Part shown: in pieces, positions 35,358-44,485 of the stretch | Layout: the number at the start of each line of letters is the position of its first letter | How positions within the stretch are numbered: position 1 is the first letter of the stretch | DNA from: Planctomycetales bacterium | GTDB lineage: Bacteria > Planctomycetota > SZUA-567 | DNA: 64,000 bases | Direction: 5' to 3' | Assembly (NCBI GenBank): GCA_025997475.1 | Contig: BNUQ01000005.1 | Location: 1 to 64,000 of the forward strand | Translations under genes and position numbers: made by a program | Notes under the pieces: model-generated | The model's database searches: none | Told to the model about the DNA's origin: nothing | The model's input: only the letters and a program-made list of their open reading frames with translations

Positions 35358-36632
35358 TCTCTCATAGAGCCACTGCAACGGGTGTTGTTCCGTTGTCGGG
35401 CGGCTACGGTTCGGCGCGATGATAATCGGCGACCCCGCCGGTTCGTAATAGACCTCCACCGCTTCCGGCGCGGCCACGGTCGGCGCGCCGCGATACGCCG
35501 CCGCCGGATAACGCGCGCCGCCGGAAATCTGCGCGTTGTAATCTTTTTGGTTCGCCATCCACGCTTTCCAATCCCGCGCCATTTGCTCCGGCGTTCCCTT
35601 GTGGTTCGTCAGCCATTTTTCGGCGATTTTGTCGCCGATGTATTTGTCGGCGATAACGTCGCTTAAGCCCACGGTGGCAATCGCGCGCGCGGCGCGTTGC
35701 AAACTGGCGATGGTCGCCGCCACGTCCGCGCCGGCTTGTTCGTCGCTCAACAAACGCAAAATGCCGGTCTGCGGCTTGATGGCGCCGGTAATCCGCGCCA
35801 CGTCGCCGGTGGCGTCGCCGACGTTTTTCAGCGTTGCGGCGATGACCTCTTTTTGGTCGCTAAAAATTTTCGTCAACGCCGCCAGGTTGTCCGCGACGGT
35901 CAGCAACTCCTCGGCGAAGCGGTCGTCGGCAAAAAGTTTGCCGGCGAAAGCGTTGACGGCGGTCATCGTTTTTTTTGCGTCAACGGTAATTTCGACGACG
36001 TTATCGACGGCGACCTCGACGCGGTCGAGCGTCTTTTCCGCGCCGCCGATAAGACCGGCGATTTTGCCGGTGAAGTTTTCGATGTTGGCGAGGGTTCGTT
36101 CGATATTTTCGCGAAATTCCGGCTTGCCGATGAGGGCGTTGATGTTCTTGACCGTCGTTTCGATTTCGCCGCTGAGTTGTTGCATCTGCACCATCATTTC
36201 CGCCATCCCGCCCTGCGGCTCGCCGGTCAGGCGCGGGGCTTGCGCGGGGTCGCCGTTTTTCGGCAGATATTCCCGCGCCGCGCCGCGCTTAAATTCAAGA
36301 AACGCGTCGCCGACCAGACCCGCGACGCCGATTTTCGCCGTCGTGTCTTTTTGCAAATTGTATTCGCCGTTGATGCCGGCGAGGATTTCAATGTCGGTGT
36401 CTTTGATGCCGATTTTTTTGACTTTGCCGATTTCGACCCCGCCGTATTTGACCGGCGCGCCGACTTTCAGGTCGCCGATATTTTCCATCGTTACATTGAC
36501 GTAATAGGCGTCGCCGCCGAGCCGCACGCCGCCGGTCATAAAAACGACCATCAACATCGTTACGACAATGCCGGTCAACAGAAAAAAACCGATGGCCATT
36601 TGCAGTCGCATATTGTCCGTGTTTATCTTCAT
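35355..36632 (-). CDS. MCE-domain (MlaD-type) lipid-transport protein 2
   Basis: 425 residues. A membrane helix (about 13-33) is followed by an MCE domain (about 40-125: YYVNVTMENIGDLKVGAPVK and YGGVEIGKVKKI). A long helical region of about 200 residues with coiled-coil character comes next, then a Pro-rich tail. It starts the two-gene MCE unit. No MlaE or MlaF genes adjoin it; these would have to be encoded elsewhere for a working transporter. Confidence 0.9.
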   Translation of the reverse strand: MKINTDNMRLQMAIGFFLLTGIVVTMLMVVFMTGGVRLGGDAYYVNVTMENIGDLKVGAPVKYGGVEIGKVKKIGIKDTDIEILAGINGEYNLQKDTTAKIGVAGLVGDAFLEFKRGAAREYLPKNGDPAQAPRLTGEPQGGMAEMMVQMQQLSGEIETTVKNINALIGKPEFRENIERTLANIENFTGKIAGLIGGAEKTLDRVEVAVDNVVEITVDAKKTMTAVNAFAGKLFADDRFAEELLTVADNLAALTKIFSDQKEVIAATLKNVGDATGDVARITGAIKPQTGILRLLSDEQAGADVAATIASLQRAARAIATVGLSDVIADKYIGDKIAEKWLTNHKGTPEQMARDWKAWMANQKDYNAQISGGARYPAAAYRGAPTVAAPEAVEVYYEPAGSPIIIAPNRSRPTTEQHPLQWLYER

Positions 36633-36658
36633 CGCGAGGTTCCTTTTTTTGAAAATTT

Positions 36659-36754
36659 AGCGTTTAGCGTTGAAAGTTGAGGGCGTGGAGTTTTATTTTT
36701 AAGCCGCGCGAATCGCTACCGTCGCCCAACTCTCAACGCTAACCTTTCAACTCT
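36659..36754. repeat. heptamer hairpin repeat, short GTTGAAA type
   Basis: Few units (GCGTTGAAAGTTGAGGGCG), core GTGGAGTTTTATTTTTAAGC with CGCGCGAATCGC, then CAACTCTCAACGCTAACCTT. It separates the phosphoesterase from the MCE unit. Confidence 0.85.
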
Positions 36755-36758
36755 ATCC

Positions 36759-37484
36759 TTACCGCCCGAAATGCAGTCGCAACGCCAACGCTTCCGGCAA
36801 TTGGGCGGCGATGATTTTTCGCATCGTGGCGCTCACGTCGTATTCCAAGCGCCGCCACGAAATTTCGCGTTTTTCGCTGTCATACAACACGTAAGCCGCC
36901 AGCCAGTTGTCGTCGCGCGGTTGTCCCGCCGAGCCGACGTTGACAATCGTTTTGCCCGCCGCCGGTAATTTCAACTCCGGCGCCGACGAATAGCGCAACG
37001 GATTGGTGTTGAAAAAAGTCAGCGGCTGGTGCGTGTGCCCCAAAAACAACACCTGCTTTTTCATATAAACGAAATTGAGCCGCGCGTCTTTCACCGTGGA
37101 CACATAGTTGAACATATCGGGATGATACAGCGACCCGTGCACGACTTGAAATTCGTTGTTGATGATGCTCATATAGGGCAAAGTCGCGAGCCATTCCCGC
37201 GTCGCCGCCGACAGTTGCGCGATAGTCCATTCGACGGCGACGCGCGCGTATTCCGAAAAATAGTCGATTTCGAGCGCGCCGGTAACCGCCGCCTCGTGGT
37301 TGCCGAGCAGGCAGAAATCGGCTTCTTCGCGGATGATTTGCGCGCATTCTTCGGGATTCGCGCCGTAACCCACCACGTCGCCCAAACAAATTATCGCGTC
37401 GGGACGCGCCCGTTTGATTGACGCCATCGCCGTCGTCAGCGCTTCCAAATTACCGTGAATATCGCTGATGAGGGCGTATAACAT
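36759..37484 (-). CDS. metallophosphoesterase (YfcE/MJ0936-like)
   Basis: 241 residues from the ATG at 37484, chosen because the fold begins there (LYALISDIHGNLEAL). Calcineurin-like metal motifs follow in order: DIHGN, CLGDVVGYG, LLGNHEAAV, VVHGSLY and FLGHTHQP, then NVGSAGQPRDD. This matches small bacterial phosphodiesterases. It is much shorter than SbcD and lacks its capping domain, so it is not the missing SbcC partner. Substrate not evident. Confidence 0.9.
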   Translation of the reverse strand: MLYALISDIHGNLEALTTAMASIKRARPDAIICLGDVVGYGANPEECAQIIREEADFCLLGNHEAAVTGALEIDYFSEYARVAVEWTIAQLSAATREWLATLPYMSIINNEFQVVHGSLYHPDMFNYVSTVKDARLNFVYMKKQVLFLGHTHQPLTFFNTNPLRYSSAPELKLPAAGKTIVNVGSAGQPRDDNWLAAYVLYDSEKREISWRRLEYDVSATMRKIIAAQLPEALALRLHFGR

Positions 37485-37592
37485 CGGCGGTTGGCGTCCG
37501 GTGAAATAGGATAAACGACAGCCGTCAAGCATAGTGAGCGGCGGGCGTTTCACAATCGGCTGGACCGTTGCCGTTACAAACTACGCCGACGC

Positions 37593-37622
37593 AAAAAAAA
37601 CGCCCCCGGGGGAGCGGGGGCG
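37593..37622 (-). terminator. strong intrinsic terminator with no known gene upstream
   Basis: On the minus strand CGCCCCC (37622-37616) pairs with GGGGGCG (37607-37601) across an 8-base loop, followed by eight T (37600-37593). No protein gene on that strand ends before it. The 433-bp gap at 37485-37918 is otherwise without a protein gene and may hold an RNA gene on the minus strand (see findings). Confidence 0.7.
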
Positions 37623-37918
37623 CTACGGGGTGGTCAAACTCCCCGCGGAGGATGGTTCATTTTAGAACTGTTCGCGCCTGCTTGTCGAACCGGCGTCCGA
37701 GCGTTTTTGCCGGACGCGCCGCGTTTGGCGCGCCGAAATCGCCGTTTCAACTTCGCTCGTTGGCGCGAGGCATTGTGATAAATTCCCCCCGCCGCACAAG
37801 AGGCAAATCCCCGCCTTTTTCCATTTTTTTTCAAGTTGCCGCCGCCGCCGCACGATATACGGAATGCGGTTCGCGCGGGCGTCGCGTTGCCCGGGTTGGC
37901 ATTGACGAGGGACGGATT

Positions 37919-38806
37919 ATGTGGCAAAGCAATACGGCGGAAGCGGTCGAAGAAGACATTGACAGCGAATCCTTGACCAACGCTTGTTTGTTGTTGTTCG
38001 GCGAGGACACCGTCGTGTCGCCGGCGTTCATCAACTACTTGCAAATCGCCGGCTTAAAAGCCGCGTTTCGCAGTATGGCGATGCGCAATCACCCCGACCT
38101 GGCGATGCAAATCGGCGTGGACGCGCCGGTGTTGCAAAAACGCTTTCACGACATTCGGCAAGCATACGAGTTGCTGTTGCCCTACGTCGCCGGCGAAAAA
38201 ACGTTGCCGGAATGGAGCGAAATGGCAAGCACCGACGCCGCCGTCGAAGAAGTCGTCAAACAGGAGCCGCGCCGCTGGAAATTCTTTCGCCGCGACCGCG
38301 CGACGCCGGACAGCCGGATGGCGCAGTATGGCTTTAAGTTTTCCCGCGCCGCGCGCGCCGACAATAAAAATCACACTTACGCCAACGGCACGGTGCCGAA
38401 GCGCGTTTTGCGGATCGGCGAATTTTTATATTACCACCGCAAAATCTCGTGGGAAAATTTATTTTCCGCGCTGGTCTGGCAACGGCTCAGCCGTCCGCGC
38501 CTCGGCGAAATCGCGTTGGAAAAAGGTCTGTTCAAAGCCGGCGATATGATTGACCTGCGCCGTTATCGCCACGTCGGCGAAGTGATGGGCGAAGCCGCGG
38601 TGCGCTTGCGCATCATCGACGAGCGGCAATTGCGCGTCCTGCTTGGCTACCAAAAAATGTATAACTGCCCCCTCGGTCGCTACTTCGTCGAAGAGCGGTT
38701 AATCAAGCCGGAGGAACTCAACCGCTACCTGCATTTGCAACGCCATCACAATCTCTGCCAGCAACCCAAAAGCCCGCGCTTCGCGGGCGGCGCGTCGGTC
38801 AATTAA
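37919..38806 (+). CDS. J-domain protein with a MshEN/GspE-N-like C-terminal domain
   Basis: 295 residues from the ATG at 37919 (GAGGGA upstream); the frame is open much further left but without gene-like content. Residues about 20-95 resemble a J domain, including the HPD tripeptide (58-60) and the helix KRFHDIRQAYELLLPYV, so it should stimulate an Hsp70/DnaK. Residues about 160-285 hold two helical repeats of the kind LGEIALEKGLFKAGDMIDL and LGRYFVEERLIKPEELNRYL, as in the N-terminal domain of GspE/PilB-type ATPases. Similar combinations may tie chaperones to pili or secretion; unproven here. The stop lies in a heptamer array. Confidence 0.75.
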   Translation: MWQSNTAEAVEEDIDSESLTNACLLLFGEDTVVSPAFINYLQIAGLKAAFRSMAMRNHPDLAMQIGVDAPVLQKRFHDIRQAYELLLPYVAGEKTLPEWSEMASTDAAVEEVVKQEPRRWKFFRRDRATPDSRMAQYGFKFSRAARADNKNHTYANGTVPKRVLRIGEFLYYHRKISWENLFSALVWQRLSRPRLGEIALEKGLFKAGDMIDLRRYRHVGEVMGEAAVRLRIIDERQLRVLLGYQKMYNCPLGRYFVEERLIKPEELNRYLHLQRHHNLCQQPKSPRFAGGASVN

Positions 38807-38936
38807 CAATTGACAATTGACAATTAACAATTAGTGGAGTTTGCTTATCAAATTCGCTTCGCGCAATTTTGATAGTTACGCCACCGATGGTTAATTGTTA
38901 ATTGTCAATTGTTAATTGTTAATTGTTAATCGAGGT
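38803..38936. repeat. heptamer hairpin repeat, AACAATT/GACAATT type
   Basis: CAATTAA/CAATTGA units, core AGTGGAGTTTGCTTATCAAA with TTCGCTTCGCGC, then TTAATTG units. The left arm ends the J-domain gene and the right arm reaches to within a few bases of pyrD. Confidence 0.92.
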
Positions 38937-38941
38937 CAACT

Positions 38942-39868
38942 ATGTCCAACATCCTCGCCGCCGCCGTCGGCGCGGTGGCGTTAGAAAATCCGTTGATGAA
39001 CGCTTCCGGCACGTTCGGTAGCGGCAAGGAATATGCCGATTTTATCGACCTGCGCGAACTCGGCGCCGTCGTCGGCAAAAGCGTAACGCCGCGCCCCACG
39101 CGCGGGAATCCGCCGCCGCGTCTCGTCGAAACCGCCGCCGGAATGTTGAACGCCATCGGTCTGCAAAACGAAGGGGTTGACTATTTTTTGCGCGAATTGT
39201 TGCCGGAATTGCGCGCTCGCGCTCGCGTCGTGGTGGCGAACGTCGCCGGTCAAAGCGAAGACGATTACGCGGAAGTTACGCGCCGGTTGAGCGCCGCGAG
39301 CGAAAAAATAGACGCGCTCGAAATCAACATCTCCTGTCCGAATGTGAAGTGCGGCGGGATGGCGTTCGGCACCGACGCGAGCGCCGCCGCGCAATTGACC
39401 GCGCGGCTACGCGCCGAAACCGCGCTACCGCTGTGGGTCAAACTTTCGCCGAACGTAACCGACCTCGCGGCGATTGCCCGCGCCGTCGAACAAGCCGGCG
39501 CCGACGCGCTTGTCGTGGCGAACACCTTTTTAGGAATGGCAATCGACATCGAAAAACGCCGTCCCATTTTGGCGAACGTTACCGGCGGTTTGTCGGGCGC
39601 GGCGATACATCCGCTGGCGCTGCGTTGCGTGTGGCAAGTCGCGGGCGCGGTCAAATGTCCGGTCATCGGTTGCGGCGGCGTCACCGGCATTCGCGAAGTA
39701 ATCGGCTTTTTGCTGGCGGGCGCGACGGCGGTGCAAGTCGGAATGCGTCATTTTTCCGAACCGGCGGTCATCCGCCGTTTAACCGGCGAATTGCGCGCGT
39801 GGTGCGAAGCGCATCAGACGACCGTTCGCGACCTTGTCGGCGGAGCAAGGAATTCAATTAAGAATTAA
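38942..39868 (+). CDS. pyrD: dihydroorotate dehydrogenase, class 1
   Basis: 308 residues. The FMN barrel has NPLMNASGTFGSGKEY, NAIGLQNEGVDYFL, VANVAGQSEDDY, LEINISCPNVKCGG with the catalytic Cys typical of class 1 enzymes, and IIGCGG-like VIGCGGVTGIREVIGFL near the end. It oxidises dihydroorotate in pyrimidine synthesis. The pattern fits class 1B, which pairs with PyrK; no pyrK lies next to it. Its 5' side has only heptamer repeat, and the stop codon (KN then TAA) lies in an AATTAAG array. Confidence 0.93.
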   Translation: MSNILAAAVGAVALENPLMNASGTFGSGKEYADFIDLRELGAVVGKSVTPRPTRGNPPPRLVETAAGMLNAIGLQNEGVDYFLRELLPELRARARVVVANVAGQSEDDYAEVTRRLSAASEKIDALEINISCPNVKCGGMAFGTDASAAAQLTARLRAETALPLWVKLSPNVTDLAAIARAVEQAGADALVVANTFLGMAIDIEKRRPILANVTGGLSGAAIHPLALRCVWQVAGAVKCPVIGCGGVTGIREVIGFLLAGATAVQVGMRHFSEPAVIRRLTGELRAWCEAHQTTVRDLVGGARNSIKN

Positions 39869-39975
39869 GAATGCAGAATTAAGAATTAAAAATTTCGGAG
39901 TTTGATTTTTTAATTCGCCTCACGCCATTTCAACTTTCAACTTTCAACTTTTAACTTTTAACTGCCCACCACTCA
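39851..39975. repeat. heptamer hairpin repeat with unlike arms
   Basis: The left arm is AATTAAG units and the right arm CAACTTT/TTAACTT units, so the arms are not complementary. The core is TCGGAGTTTGATTTTTTAAT then TCGCCTCACGCC. It may be a chimera of two family members. Confidence 0.8.
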
Positions 39976-40003
39976 CGCTTAATTCTTGATTGCTCTCCCG
40001 CCT

Positions 40004-41443
40004 ATGAAACTCTCTGTCCTCGCTTCGGCGCTAAACCTCCCCGCTCCCGCCCAAGACCCGGACATCACCGCGCTCGCCTATGACAGCCGCCAAGTGCGCC
40101 CCGGCGCGCTTTTTGCCGCGTTGGACGGCGTGCATAAAAACGGCGCCGCCTTTATCGCCGCGGCGATAGCGAACGGCGCGGTCGCGATTCTCGGCGAGAA
40201 CGCGCCGCCCGCTTTGCCCGTGCCGTATTTGCACGCGCCGAACGCTCGCCGCGCCTTGGCGGAAATGTCCGCCGCGTTTTACGGGCAACCGTCGCGGCAA
40301 ATCAAACTCCTCGGCGTTACCGGCACCAACGGCAAAACGACCGTCGCGTTTTTGTTGCGCTATTTGCTGAACGCGCTCGGCGCGCGCGCCGGAATGTTGG
40401 GCACGATTATTTACGCCGTCGGCGGCGAGGACATTCCCGCGCCGTTGACGACGCCGGAAAGCGTCGATTTCGCCGCGTATTTGCGCCAAGCCGCCGATGC
40501 CGGCGCGACGCATTTAGTCGCGGAAATTTCCAGCCACGCGCTCGCCAACCACCGCGTGGACGGCAACCGTTTCGCCGCCGCCGTGTTCACCAATCTCACC
40601 CGCGACCACCTCGACTATCACGGCACCGGCGAAAATTACGCCGCCGCCAAACGCCGCCTGTTTCAGATGTTGCCGCCGGACGCGCCGGCAATCGTCAACG
40701 CCGACGACGCGCACGGCGAATTTATGGTCGCCGGTTTGCCCGCGCCGGTTTATCGCTACGGCATTGACAGTATTGACAATGAACGCGACTGGCGGGCGAC
40801 CGTCGTCGCCGAAAAAATCACCGGTAGTGAATTGGTTTTTCAGCGGGGAAATGAACGTTATCCGGCGCGGATGCCGTTGCCCGGCAAACACAACGCGCTG
40901 AACGCGCTGGCGGCGCTGGCGACGTTGACGGCGCTCGGGTTTGACGCGGGCGCCGTGAGCGCGGCGATAGAAAATTTCCCCGGCGTGCCGGGGCGGTTGG
41001 AGCGCGTCGCCGTGAACGGCAAAACGGCGTTCGTCGATTACGCGCACACGCCGGACGCGTTGGCGCAGGCGCTCGCGACCTTGCGCCCGCTGACGCAGGG
41101 AAAATTGTGGGTGGTTTTCGGTTGCGGCGGCGACCGCGACCGCGGCAAGCGTCCGTTGATGGCGCAGGCGGCGGAAAAATACGCCGACCGCATTGTGGTA
41201 ACCAGCGACAATCCGCGCGGCGAAAATCCGCAGGCGATTATCGACGAAATCGCCGCCGGTTTCAGCCGCGAGGTTCAACCCGTTCTCGAGCCCGACCGCG
41301 CCGCCGCGCTCGCGCTGGCGATGCAAGCGGCGCAACCGGCAGACGTGGTTTTGGCGGCGGGCAAAGGACACGAGAATTACCAAATCCTCGCCGACCGCCG
41401 CGTCCGCTTCTCCGACCGCGAAATGATTTTGTGCCAAACGTAG
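40004..41443 (+). CDS. murE: UDP-MurNAc-tripeptide synthetase MurE, meso-DAP type
   Basis: 479 residues starting MKLSVLASALNLP. The ATP site is GVTGTNGKTTVAF, the central domain has FTNLTRDHLDYHGT, and the C-terminal specificity motif is TSDNPRGENPQAI; DNPR indicates meso-diaminopimelate as the added residue. It adds DAP to UDP-MurNAc-L-Ala-D-Glu in cell wall synthesis. Unlike in most genomes no other mur, fts or mra gene adjoins it. An earlier in-frame start exists but the region before 40004 is repeat. Confidence 0.95.
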   Translation: MKLSVLASALNLPAPAQDPDITALAYDSRQVRPGALFAALDGVHKNGAAFIAAAIANGAVAILGENAPPALPVPYLHAPNARRALAEMSAAFYGQPSRQIKLLGVTGTNGKTTVAFLLRYLLNALGARAGMLGTIIYAVGGEDIPAPLTTPESVDFAAYLRQAADAGATHLVAEISSHALANHRVDGNRFAAAVFTNLTRDHLDYHGTGENYAAAKRRLFQMLPPDAPAIVNADDAHGEFMVAGLPAPVYRYGIDSIDNERDWRATVVAEKITGSELVFQRGNERYPARMPLPGKHNALNALAALATLTALGFDAGAVSAAIENFPGVPGRLERVAVNGKTAFVDYAHTPDALAQALATLRPLTQGKLWVVFGCGGDRDRGKRPLMAQAAEKYADRIVVTSDNPRGENPQAIIDEIAAGFSREVQPVLEPDRAAALALAMQAAQPADVVLAAGKGHENYQILADRRVRFSDREMILCQT

Positions 41444-41450
41444 CGGCGGT

Positions 41451-41912
41451 TTAATCCGACGGCGGAAAAAGCATTTCCCATGGCGAATGGTCGCGGCGGT
41501 CGCGCCGGAAAACGAACGCCGACGAGTCGTTTGCGGCACGCGGCGCGAGCGACGACAGCGCGTCCGGTCGCTCCAAAATAAACAAAACCTCGATTGCCGC
41601 CGGTATCGCGTCGGGTTTAACGTGTTCGAGGCGCGGCATTGCCGCCGCGTTTTTCCGCAAATACCGCCACAACGGATATTCCCAACTGTCGCCGCCAATC
41701 AACAGCCCGATTCGTTTGCCGCCGGTTTGCGCGATTGCCGCCGCCGCGTCGGTGTAATTCCGGTAATAGTCCGCGTCCTTGTTGTTGAACACCAACTTAT
41801 CGCGCTGATTAGTCCACACGGATTTTTGTCGCGCCGATTGGCTGATTGGCAACAGCGGGCGGGAGACGTTAGCCAATAACGGGAATAGCGCGAAAACGCC
41901 AAACGTCGCCAA
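41451..41912 (-). pseudogene. C-terminal remnant of a GT39-like membrane glycosyltransferase
   Basis: A 153-residue frame that begins inside a membrane helix (FGVFALFPLLANVSRPLLP) and continues with the periplasmic end of dolichyl-phosphate mannosyltransferase-like proteins: RIGLLIGGDSWEYPLWRYLR near residue 67 is characteristic. The whole multi-span N-terminal part that holds the catalytic acids is missing, and only 47 bp separate it from rimO upstream. I read it as a decayed gene end; expression as a short protein cannot be excluded. Confidence 0.65.
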
Positions 41913-41959
41913 GTGCTCAAAGTGATTACCGCGTAGAATTTAGCCCTTGATAATTCGTC

Positions 41960-43315
41960 TTACGCCATTTCGCCGAGCAAGTCGTAATCTTGCCGCCGGT
42001 TGATTTTCACGGTTAAAAAATCGCCGGCTTGGATTTTTCGCGCCGGGCGGCGCGGCGTTTTTATTTTGATGACGTGGTCGATTTCCGGCGCTTCGGCGAC
42101 GCTCCGCGCTAAAATTTCTTTGCCGTCGAGCGCGTCCACCAACACCGTTTCCGTCGCGCCCACCCGCCGGTCAAGGCGGCGAAAAGCGTTTTTTTGTTGC
42201 GCCAACATTATCTGCGCCAAGCGCTCGGCGGCGACGCGCGGCGCGACCGGCGCGGGCAGTTGCGCCGCCGGCGTGCCGGCTTCCGGCGAATAGACGAACG
42301 CGCCGAGATGCGCGATGCGGTCGGCTTGCGTGAACGCCAACAACTCGGCAAATTCCGCGTCCGTTTCGCCCGGGAAGCCGACAATAAACGTGCTTCGCAA
42401 CGTCAGATTCGGGCAGTAGCGGGCGACGCGCTCGAAAATCTCATCGACGCGCCGCCGCCCGTAATGCCGGTTCATCGCGGTCAGCAGGCGGTCGCCGACG
42501 TGTTGCAACGGCAAATCCAAATAGCCGCACAAACGCGGCTCGGCGCCGAGCAAGCGTAATAAATCGTCCGTCAGATGCGCCGGATGCGCGTATAAAATCC
42601 GCACGCGCGGCGCGGCGGTTGCTTGCAAAATTCTTTCGACCAACGCGGTAAGCGAACTCGCGGGGCGCAAATCCGCGCCGTAAATCGTGGTGTCTTGCGC
42701 GACGAGAATCAGTTCGCGAAAACCGTTTTCGACGATATGTTTGGCTTCGTCGATAATCGCTTGCGGCGCGCGACTGCGCCGTCCGCCGCGAATGGACGGA
42801 ATCGCGCAATACGCGCACCGGTTGTCGCAACCGTCGCCCACCCGCAGATAAGCGTAACTGCCGCCGCCGGTAATCAGGCGGGGCGCTTCCCGCGCCGCGG
42901 ACGGCGGGGCGAAGCCGCAGATTTGCGGCGCGCCGGCTAAAATTTGCCGACATCGCGCCGCCAAATTTCCCGCCGCGTCCAAACCCAAAATCCCGTCCAA
43001 CGCGGGAAATTTCGTCAAAATTTCCGCGCGATACCGTTGCGCGTAACAGCCCATAATCGCCACGCGGCAACGCGGGCGGGCTTTTTTGACGGCGAGCGCG
43101 TTCGCGATTTCCGCTTCCGTTTCGTCGCGCGCCGCTTGGATAAAACCGCAGGTGTTGATTAAAATCAAGTCGGCGAAATCCGCCGTCGCCGTCAGCGCGA
43201 AACCGTCCGCCACCAACTCGGACAACGCCGCTTCCGCGTCAACCTGATTTTTGGGGCAACCGAGCGAAACCAACAGCGCCGCCGGCGGCGACGAGCGGGA
43301 CGATTTAGGGGACAT
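41960..43315 (-). CDS. rimO: ribosomal protein S12 methylthiotransferase RimO
   Basis: 451 residues. The UPF0004 domain (SLGCPKNQVDAEAALSEL, NTCGFIQAARDE, GCYAQRY) carries the first three cluster cysteines. The radical SAM domain has CDNRCAYCAIPSIRGG (CxxxCxxC) with the IPS-RG wording typical of RimO, not MiaB. The C-terminal TRAM domain ends the protein. It methylthiolates an aspartate of S12. It is divergent from nadA across 126 bp with no repeat. Confidence 0.95.
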   Translation of the reverse strand: MSPKSSRSSPPAALLVSLGCPKNQVDAEAALSELVADGFALTATADFADLILINTCGFIQAARDETEAEIANALAVKKARPRCRVAIMGCYAQRYRAEILTKFPALDGILGLDAAGNLAARCRQILAGAPQICGFAPPSAAREAPRLITGGGSYAYLRVGDGCDNRCAYCAIPSIRGGRRSRAPQAIIDEAKHIVENGFRELILVAQDTTIYGADLRPASSLTALVERILQATAAPRVRILYAHPAHLTDDLLRLLGAEPRLCGYLDLPLQHVGDRLLTAMNRHYGRRRVDEIFERVARYCPNLTLRSTFIVGFPGETDAEFAELLAFTQADRIAHLGAFVYSPEAGTPAAQLPAPVAPRVAAERLAQIMLAQQKNAFRRLDRRVGATETVLVDALDGKEILARSVAEAPEIDHVIKIKTPRRPARKIQAGDFLTVKINRRQDYDLLGEMA

Positions 43316-43441
43316 ATTTTCTCCTGACGGCGGTCGTTAATTGACGCGCGAGCGATGATAATTAAGAATGCGGCGCGGTGAATGGCGCGATAATTTTTTC
43401 CCCGCATAATGCGCCGGACTTTTTAACGAAAGGAAACCCTT

Positions 43442-44365
43442 ATGCCGCTCTCGTCCGTCGAATTGGTCGCGCGCATCAACGTTTGGCGCCGCGAAAAAAA
43501 CGCGGTGATTATGGCGCATCATTACGTCCGCGAAGAAGTGCAGGATATCGCCGATTGCGTGGCGGACAGTTTGCAATTGGCGCAGGAAGCCGCGAAAACG
43601 TCGGCGGACGTTATCGTCTTGTGCGGCGTCCATTTTATGGCGGAAACGGCGGCGCTGATTAGTCCCGACAAAAAAGTTTTGTCGCCGGACTTAAACGCCG
43701 GTTGCGCGATGGCGAATATGTTGACCGAAGAGGAATTATGCGACCTGCGCGCCGAACACCCGCGCGCGCTCGTCGTAACTTACGTCAACAGCACGGCGGC
43801 AATCAAAGCCCAAAGCGACATCTGTTGCACCAGCGCCAACGCCGTCGCGGTGGTTAAGTCGTTGCCCGCCGACCGCGAAATTATTTTTATCCCCGACCGC
43901 AATCTCGGCGCGTATGTGGCGAAGCGGGCGGGGCGGGATTTGATTTTGTGGCGCGACGGTTTCTGCCCGACGCACGAGCGAATGTTGCCGACGTTCGTCG
44001 AAACGGCGCGGCGCGAACACCCGCGCGCGAAGTTGGTAGTCCACCCCGAAACGCAACCGGCGGTGGCGGCGGTCGCGGATTTTGTCGGAAGCACGGCGGG
44101 CATTTTTCGCTATTGCCGTGAAAGTTCCGCCGCCGAATTTATCATCGGCACGGAAATCGGCGTCCTGCCGCGTCTGCGCCGCGAAAACCCCGGCAAGCAA
44201 TTTTATCCGCTGACCGAAACGGCGGACTGCCCGAATATGAAGTTGATAACGCTCGCGAAAATCGCGCGGTGCTTGGAGCGCGAGGAGCCGGTCGTGCGCG
44301 TCAAGCCGGAAATCGCCGCGCGGGCGCGGGCGCCGATTGAGAAAATGCTGAAAGTCAAAAGTTGA
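43442..44365 (+). CDS. nadA: quinolinate synthase NadA
   Basis: 307 residues. Substrate-binding motifs MAHHYVREEVQDIADCVADS, VLCGVHFMAETAAL and SPDLNAGCAMANM are present. Cluster cysteines lie in GCAMANM, CPTHERM and DCPNMK. It condenses iminoaspartate with dihydroxyacetone phosphate on the way to NAD. nadB and nadC are not adjacent. The last codons (KVKS) and the TGA come from a GTTGAAA-type array. Confidence 0.96.
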   Translation: MPLSSVELVARINVWRREKNAVIMAHHYVREEVQDIADCVADSLQLAQEAAKTSADVIVLCGVHFMAETAALISPDKKVLSPDLNAGCAMANMLTEEELCDLRAEHPRALVVTYVNSTAAIKAQSDICCTSANAVAVVKSLPADREIIFIPDRNLGAYVAKRAGRDLILWRDGFCPTHERMLPTFVETARREHPRAKLVVHPETQPAVAAVADFVGSTAGIFRYCRESSAAEFIIGTEIGVLPRLRRENPGKQFYPLTETADCPNMKLITLAKIARCLEREEPVVRVKPEIAARARAPIEKMLKVKS

Positions 44366-44478
44366 AAGTTAAAAGTTGAGAGTTGAGAGCGTGGAGTTTT
44401 ATTTTCAAGACGCGCGAAGCGTATCCTCGATTTTTTCCTTTTCCTTTTCAACTTTTAACTTTTAACTTTTAACTTTTG
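44352..44478. repeat. heptamer hairpin repeat, GTTGAAA/GTTGAGA type
   Basis: Mixed GTTGAAA, GTTAAAA and GTTGAGA units, core GTGGAGTTTTATTTTCAAGA with CGCGCGAAGCG, then TTAACTT/TCAACTT units up to 8 bp before sbcC. Confidence 0.9.
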
Positions 44479-44485
44479 TTTCAAA

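Noticed and set aside
36759-37484. Metallophosphoesterase as the missing SbcD
   Set aside because: It is much shorter, lacks the SbcD C-terminal domain and has YfcE-like motifs.
37568-37918. Upstream extension of the J-domain gene
   Set aside because: The extra 117 codons are Arg/Pro-rich shadow sequence over the terminator; the ATG at 37919 has a ribosome site and starts the domain.
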